64,000 bases of DNA from Pseudomonas sp. (GTDB lineage: Bacteria > Pseudomonadota > Gammaproteobacteria > Pseudomonadales > Pseudomonadaceae): assembly GCF_002796985.1 (NCBI RefSeq), contig NZ_PEKX01000007.1, forward strand, positions 248,001 to 312,000, in the 5' to 3' direction. The notes beneath the pieces are model-generated. The model ran no database searches and was not told the DNA's origin. It saw nothing but the letters and a program-made list of their open reading frames with translations. Of the stretch, positions 60,476 through 64,000 are shown piece after piece (the stretch's first letter is position 1; every line of letters begins with the position of its first letter). The position numbers were made by a program, and so were the translations under genes.

Positions 60476-62482
60476 CTATTCTGAGATCAGTTTTTTTGCA
60501 AGTTTAAGGATCTCATCCCTTTCCGAATTCGCATCGAGCATTATCTTCATTGCGCTCAAGAGCTTGTCTGCGTTTTTTCCGGTAACATTGAGCTCAATTA
60601 GGACCTCCATGGCCACCTCGTCGAATGTTTTTAAGCTTCCTTGCCATTTAACGTTGGCCTTGATTTGCTCTTGCTCGGCTTCTGAAGGCGGAGTGACTCG
60701 GAGTACATGCTCTTTTAGAATGTTATTAAGGCCAGCTTGAATGTTGTTGAGAGCTTCTGTGTTGGAGTCTTCTCTAACAATAAAATAGGTTTTTAAGAAC
60801 GATCGTGTAATAGCCATGTACAAGGAGTTTCGATGGCTGAACGAATCGGAAAGACTGTGAGTGGCGCAGATAACAAATGGGAATTCTAGGCCTTTAACAT
60901 GGTTGGTGTTGCTTAGGAATATCTCTCCCGCTCTACTTGGTTGGCGAGTTTCATATGCTTTGTTTACAGGCCAGCCCATTTCTCGTGGAATCATTGTCGC
61001 GAGTAGGTCGGAAATTTCATATGAAGACTTTCCCCTGTCGATCATAATAATGCCGATATCTGCTGGCTCAACATTAGGGTAAGATTTTTTTATCTCATGG
61101 AGACATTTAATTATTGTGGATGAGCACTGAGCAATATAATTTCCGCTGATTCGAATTAAGTTGACACTTTCGTTCTCGTCCTTAATGTCTTCGAATCTAC
61201 TGATAGGCTCACGCTTGAGAATTATTTCTTTCGTCGCGTTATCAGTCTTGCTCAGATAGCCGCAAGCCTCAAGGTCCTCGTTAGATAACCAATTCAGCTT
61301 TTTCGGCTCAAAGTACCCCATGCCCAGTGCCTGTGCGAACATGAGGGTTGCCGGAGCAGTTCTGTAACATTTACTGAGAATGAATTCTGGCTGTCCGCCA
61401 GCTTCCTTCCGCTCATCAAAAATACTCTGGAATATATCGCCTGCGATATAGATTGAGTTTCTGGTGACCTTTCCGCAAAGCTCAAAAAAGCTCTCGGGGA
61501 AGTCTTGACTCTCATCTATTAGCATGTAATCAAAGGCGTAGTCGCCTTCGGGAATTCCTTTTTCGTCGAGCTCTTTGAGCGCTAACTTACAAACCCTGTC
61601 GAAGTCCATCAATTTCGACCAGGGGTAAAAAGTTAGGTTGTAATGGCCGCATATTGCAGCATACGATCCACTCGTTGGGTCGTTTTGGGAGCCCCAGCCG
61701 TGGACGCAATATAGTCTTTTATCCCATTCAATTTGTTGCTCAACTTTCATGAAGTTAAAGAATCCAGGGATTCTTCGTCTTAAATTGGCTGCCAATATTT
61801 TGTTATGGCATGTCATTATTATTTTGCTTTTGCCTTCGGAAACATACAGCTCTTTAAGCTTGTGCAGAAGAAGCTCAGTTTTTCCTGTTCCTGATAGGCC
61901 CTGGATTCGGATTACTTTTTGTTTTAGTTTCTGATAAACAAAACGAGTTTGATCGCCATCAAATAGGAGGATGTTTCTTTTTATACGGTCAAGGTCGTTT
62001 TCTGGGACATTTACGCCGACGCGGTCGATATCGTTAATGCTGCCGGTGACGAGTGAAACTAAAAGCTCTGAAACCCGCTGGTGAAACAGGTCATTTAGAT
62101 CGGTTTTTTGAAGGTACTCTTCAATACCTAAACTTTCCTTAACTCTTATTTCAACAGTTAAGTCATCTGTCCAGTTCTTGGGGCGGCCAATTTTTTCTTT
62201 GTAGTTGTATTTATTCGAGATGTATCCAATGTCTTCGATAAAGTCTTCAACATATTCATCGAAGGCATTATTGTTTTGATCGAAATTCACAAAAAGAATT
62301 TTTCTTTTTGGAATTAGAACTGCATAGCTGTCGCCGCCCGGATAGTCGGATTTAACCTCAATAAGAGGTTTTTTTAGCACATAGCATTGAATGTATTTTT
62401 CGGCGCACCAATTAGTTAGCTCCTGCATGAAACCTTCTGCTGCGGCGCTTACATCTGTATCGGTGAATACATAGCTACTCAT
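60476..62482 (-). CDS. UvrD-like SF1 helicase carried on the integrated element
   Basis: A 668-residue protein. An N-terminal domain of about 180 residues is of unknown type (VLKKPLIEVKSDYPGGDSYA, DEYVEDFIEDIGYISNKY). The SF1 motor follows: Walker A GLSGTGKT (195-202), Walker B YMLIDESQDFPE (319-330), KCYRT (371-375), motif V NTNHVKGLEFPFV (525-537) and motif VI YMAITRS (555-561). GC content is far below that of the chromosome. It is first in a two-gene unit with the 213-residue protein and lies between the attachment fragment and the repressor gene, the usual cargo position. It is probably a defence or accessory helicase; the activity is unproven. Confidence 0.82.
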   Translation of the reverse strand: MSSYVFTDTDVSAAAEGFMQELTNWCAEKYIQCYVLKKPLIEVKSDYPGGDSYAVLIPKRKILFVNFDQNNNAFDEYVEDFIEDIGYISNKYNYKEKIGRPKNWTDDLTVEIRVKESLGIEEYLQKTDLNDLFHQRVSELLVSLVTGSINDIDRVGVNVPENDLDRIKRNILLFDGDQTRFVYQKLKQKVIRIQGLSGTGKTELLLHKLKELYVSEGKSKIIMTCHNKILAANLRRRIPGFFNFMKVEQQIEWDKRLYCVHGWGSQNDPTSGSYAAICGHYNLTFYPWSKLMDFDRVCKLALKELDEKGIPEGDYAFDYMLIDESQDFPESFFELCGKVTRNSIYIAGDIFQSIFDERKEAGGQPEFILSKCYRTAPATLMFAQALGMGYFEPKKLNWLSNEDLEACGYLSKTDNATKEIILKREPISRFEDIKDENESVNLIRISGNYIAQCSSTIIKCLHEIKKSYPNVEPADIGIIMIDRGKSSYEISDLLATMIPREMGWPVNKAYETRQPSRAGEIFLSNTNHVKGLEFPFVICATHSLSDSFSHRNSLYMAITRSFLKTYFIVREDSNTEALNNIQAGLNNILKEHVLRVTPPSEAEQEQIKANVKWQGSLKTFDEVAMEVLIELNVTGKNADKLLSAMKIMLDANSERDEILKLAKKLISE

Positions 62483-62571
62483 GGCATGTTCTTCCGTGGG
62501 GTTGCTAATTGCTCACTTTTTTGCGCACTTGACTCGGGCGTACCATTGCCTAGCTACTTTTTGCGTAATTG

Positions 62572-62847
62572 CTATCCCGCGCTCTGACTGGGCAAGTTTG
62601 AATGAGCTTCGTCATATTCCGGGCTAGTTTGCCCGATTTCTGGCATTACCTCGCCGGTGAGTAGCCACCAGCGGTATTGAGGATAGACCTGGGCGATGGC
62701 CAAGATTTCCTCTTCTTTGATTTCACGATTGCGTGCCGGGTTCTTCAGGTTATTCCACGTATAGCGGCTGATTCCCGTGCGGTCTTCCAGCTCCGGCAGA
62801 CGCATGCCAGAGCTTTTCAAAATTTCTATAACACGTGCCTTTATCAT
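62572..62847 (-). CDS. Phage-type HTH repressor
   Basis: A 91-residue DNA-binding protein (MIKARVIEILKSSGMRLPEL) with a helix-turn-helix at about 14-40 (EDRTGISRYTWNNLKNPARN) and EEEILAIAQVYPQYRWWLLT after it. This is the layout of C-type repressors of Pf filamentous phages (Pf4r-like). The start at 62847 gives the family length; 62892 is an alternative. It is divergent from the excisionase-like gene, and two palindromes lie between them. It should maintain lysogeny. Confidence 0.75.
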   Translation of the reverse strand: MIKARVIEILKSSGMRLPELEDRTGISRYTWNNLKNPARNREIKEEEILAIAQVYPQYRWWLLTGEVMPEIGQTSPEYDEAHSNLPSQSAG

Positions 62848-62870
62848 AATGAAATGATCTATTGGTGATC

Positions 62871-62885
62871 TATCCAAAACGGATA
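62871..62885. promoter_or_regulatory. Candidate repressor operator 1
   Basis: TATCCAAAACGGATA: five-base inverted arms TATCC/GGATA about a five-base centre, just upstream of the repressor start. It resembles operator 2 in its core ATCC/GGAT. Confidence 0.5.
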
Positions 62886-62910
62886 AATCCATGCACTATC
62901 CAGCTTAAGT

Positions 62911-62927
62911 TGATCCAATTTGGATCA
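62911..62927. promoter_or_regulatory. Candidate repressor operator 2
   Basis: TGATCCAATTTGGATCA: eight-base inverted arms TGATCCAA/TTGGATCA about a single central T. It lies between the divergent repressor and excisionase-like genes, 47 bp before the latter. Confidence 0.55.
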
Positions 62928-62973
62928 CCCTAAGGCGAATCGCTTTATTGAAACGAATAGTGACGGAACGAGC

Positions 62974-63189
62974 ATGGAACTGGAAGAGCTGAACCCCAGC
63001 GCCCTGGTAGGGCCGCAGCAAGATTTGGAGCGCATCGAGAAGTGGGCTGACCGAAACGGCATCAGCTACGGCATTGCTCGAGCGTGGGTATACCGGGGCA
63101 TCCTGCCTTCGGTGAAGCTCGGCAAGCTGCGCGTTGTGAACAGTGCATTGCTCCGCGCCTGGTTGCTGGAACAGGAGTGGACGGCATGA
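62974..63189 (+). CDS. Excisionase-like HTH protein
   Basis: A 71-residue protein beginning MELEELNPSALVGPQQDLER. NGISYGIARAWVYRGILPSV, then KLGKLRVVN, is a winged-helix/MerR-like DNA-recognition segment of the kind found in excisionases. The ATG at 62974 is taken because the longer frame to 62920 would run over operator 2. Placed directly opposite the repressor, it fits the Xis gene of a Pf-type prophage (XisF4-like). It would drive excision once repression is lifted. Confidence 0.65.
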   Translation: MELEELNPSALVGPQQDLERIEKWADRNGISYGIARAWVYRGILPSVKLGKLRVVNSALLRAWLLEQEWTA

Positions 63190-63211
63190 ACGACAGAAAG
63201 GGAGAACGACT

Positions 63212-63427
63212 GTGAGCAAGGAGAAATGGAATCTGGACCTGTGCGGCATCTCCACCTTCGCGGAAATGTGCAGCGTGACGTACGACGAAGCGGCCCAGTG
63301 GGCAGAAGACGGAACTGTCCCGAGTATCCAGATGGGCTGCTTTCGCATGATCAACCTCGCTCGCTTCCGCGATGACATGGAGCGCGGCAAGGCCACCTTC
63401 GGCGCAGGGGACTACAGCCATGACTAA
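63212..63427 (+). CDS. Small phage protein, possible HTH regulator
   Basis: A 71-residue protein from GTG 63212 behind AAAGGGAG. WNLDLCGISTFAEMCSVTYD, then EAAQWAEDGTVPSIQMG, resembles another small helix-turn-helix with the same spacing as the preceding protein, so the two may be diverged duplicates. Its end overlaps the next gene by eight bases. No function is recognised. Confidence 0.6.
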   Translation: MSKEKWNLDLCGISTFAEMCSVTYDEAAQWAEDGTVPSIQMGCFRMINLARFRDDMERGKATFGAGDYSHD

Positions 63428-63809
63428 CTCACCCATCACCCTGGATGCTCAAAGTGCAGTGCGCTACCTGGGGCAGACTGTTCTGATGGAAATGGTGTGG
63501 GACGAGGAGCCGGAACCGATCTGGCGTTGGGTCCGCGTTGTCGGCGTCGTCCTGCCTGCGGAAGGTCTGCGCGGCGGTCCGCACTTCCTCACTCTGAAGC
63601 TCGGTGCAGACAAAGCATTCGCGGATGAAGCCTTCTGGGAAAACATCCGCACGATCCGGGTGATGCGGTACCGCGACCGGCAGGGTTCCGGCAACGTACT
63701 GGGCCGCGTCACCCACCCTGACGACTCGCGCTCAAGGGCCGCGCTCCCGGCTCGTCGGAACAGCCCCACCGTTCCGGCGAACGGAAGCACGGGCGGAGCG
63801 AACCCTTGA
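63420..63809 (+). CDS. Hypothetical phage protein, 129 residues
   Basis: A 129-residue protein from ATG 63420 (MTNSPITLDAQSAVRYLGQT), overlapping the previous stop. A beta-rich first 90 residues (MEMVWDEEPEPIWRWVRVVG) are followed by a Ser/Arg/Pro-rich tail without clear structure. In position it corresponds to the early genes just before the single-strand-binding protein of Pf-type phages, but I see no functional motif. The last 190 bases of the window beyond it hold no complete gene. Confidence 0.6.
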   Translation: MTNSPITLDAQSAVRYLGQTVLMEMVWDEEPEPIWRWVRVVGVVLPAEGLRGGPHFLTLKLGADKAFADEAFWENIRTIRVMRYRDRQGSGNVLGRVTHPDDSRSRAALPARRNSPTVPANGSTGGANP

Positions 63810-64000
63810 ACGCATGCTCCTCATCAGCCTCGGCCGGTGAGTGTGGGGCAGCTTCTCCGCCCCGCGCTCCCGAGCCCTCGGCGGCAAGAGCGGGATGACA
63901 AGGGCAGCGCCCTTGGTGTGTTGGTGGCATCAGCCATCAACGGAATTGATAGCTCGGAACGCCTCCTCAAAACCTTGAATGTCGTTCCGTCACTATTCAT

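Noticed and set aside
1..64000. CRISPR arrays, rRNA genes and insertion sequences
   Set aside because: I looked for regular direct repeats with unique spacers, rRNA signatures and transposase motifs (DDE, HUH) and found none. The repeats present are REP-type and other intergenic palindromes.

Overview
The window is about 64 kb of GC-rich, densely packed Pseudomonas-type chromosome. This rests on recB/recD order, an OprD-family porin, paired Pseudomonas-style REP repeats, a DUF2790 protein and a pqi cluster; a P. aeruginosa-group species such as P. citronellolis or P. nitroreducens is my inference, not a proven assignment. The last 4.4 kb is visibly AT-richer and looks like the end of an integrated element.

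Layout. (1) 1-3657: end of recB and complete recD. (2) 3852-7867: an ECF42-type sigma factor locus: a DGPF/YCII protein behind a promoter that fits the ECF42 consensus, then an SRPBCC protein, an unlisted 50-residue membrane peptide coupled to a DUF899 protein, an NTF2-like protein and the sigma factor with its C-terminal extension. (3) 7926-16204: chrA, an SDR, a class I glutamine amidotransferase, a PAS-GGDEF diguanylate cyclase, a porin, ridA and a candidate small RNA. (4) 16394-24772: a metal-handling RiPP locus. It holds an EGKCG-repeat precursor fused to two EF-hands, its MNIO (DUF692) and DUF2063 maturation proteins, a shortened Ohr-like protein with a His-Thr repeat, a DoxX protein, a ferric-reductase-like membrane protein, a two-component system, a DUF2790 protein and DipZ. 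Three copies of a TGTAT-N5-TGTA(T/C) direct repeat precede its transcription units and suggest one regulon. (5) 24773-28745: a toxin-antitoxin pair, two lipoproteins, a twice-frameshifted AraC-type pseudogene and a probable outer-membrane-protein remnant. (6) 28970-44020: a MoxR/DUF58/VWA/BatD cluster, a periplasmic HAD phosphatase, an arylsulfatase, a fused MFS/spermidine-synthase-like protein and pqiA-pqiA-pqiB-pqiC. (7) 44150-57708: a BCCT carrier, an AspT-like exchanger, a DUF502 protein, and a DUF1302/DUF1329/LuxR/AraC/GMC-oxidoreductase group typical of hydrophobic-compound catabolism. (8) 57921-64000: small genes, then a tRNA 3'-end fragment that looks like an attachment site, followed by an AT-rich helicase-plus-partner pair and a repressor/excisionase-like early region resembling a Pf-type filamentous prophage.

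The most interesting parts are the EF-hand RiPP regulon (16.4-24.7 kb), the ECF42 locus with its matching promoter, the candidate small RNA at 13.8 kb, and the helicase module carried by the integrated element.
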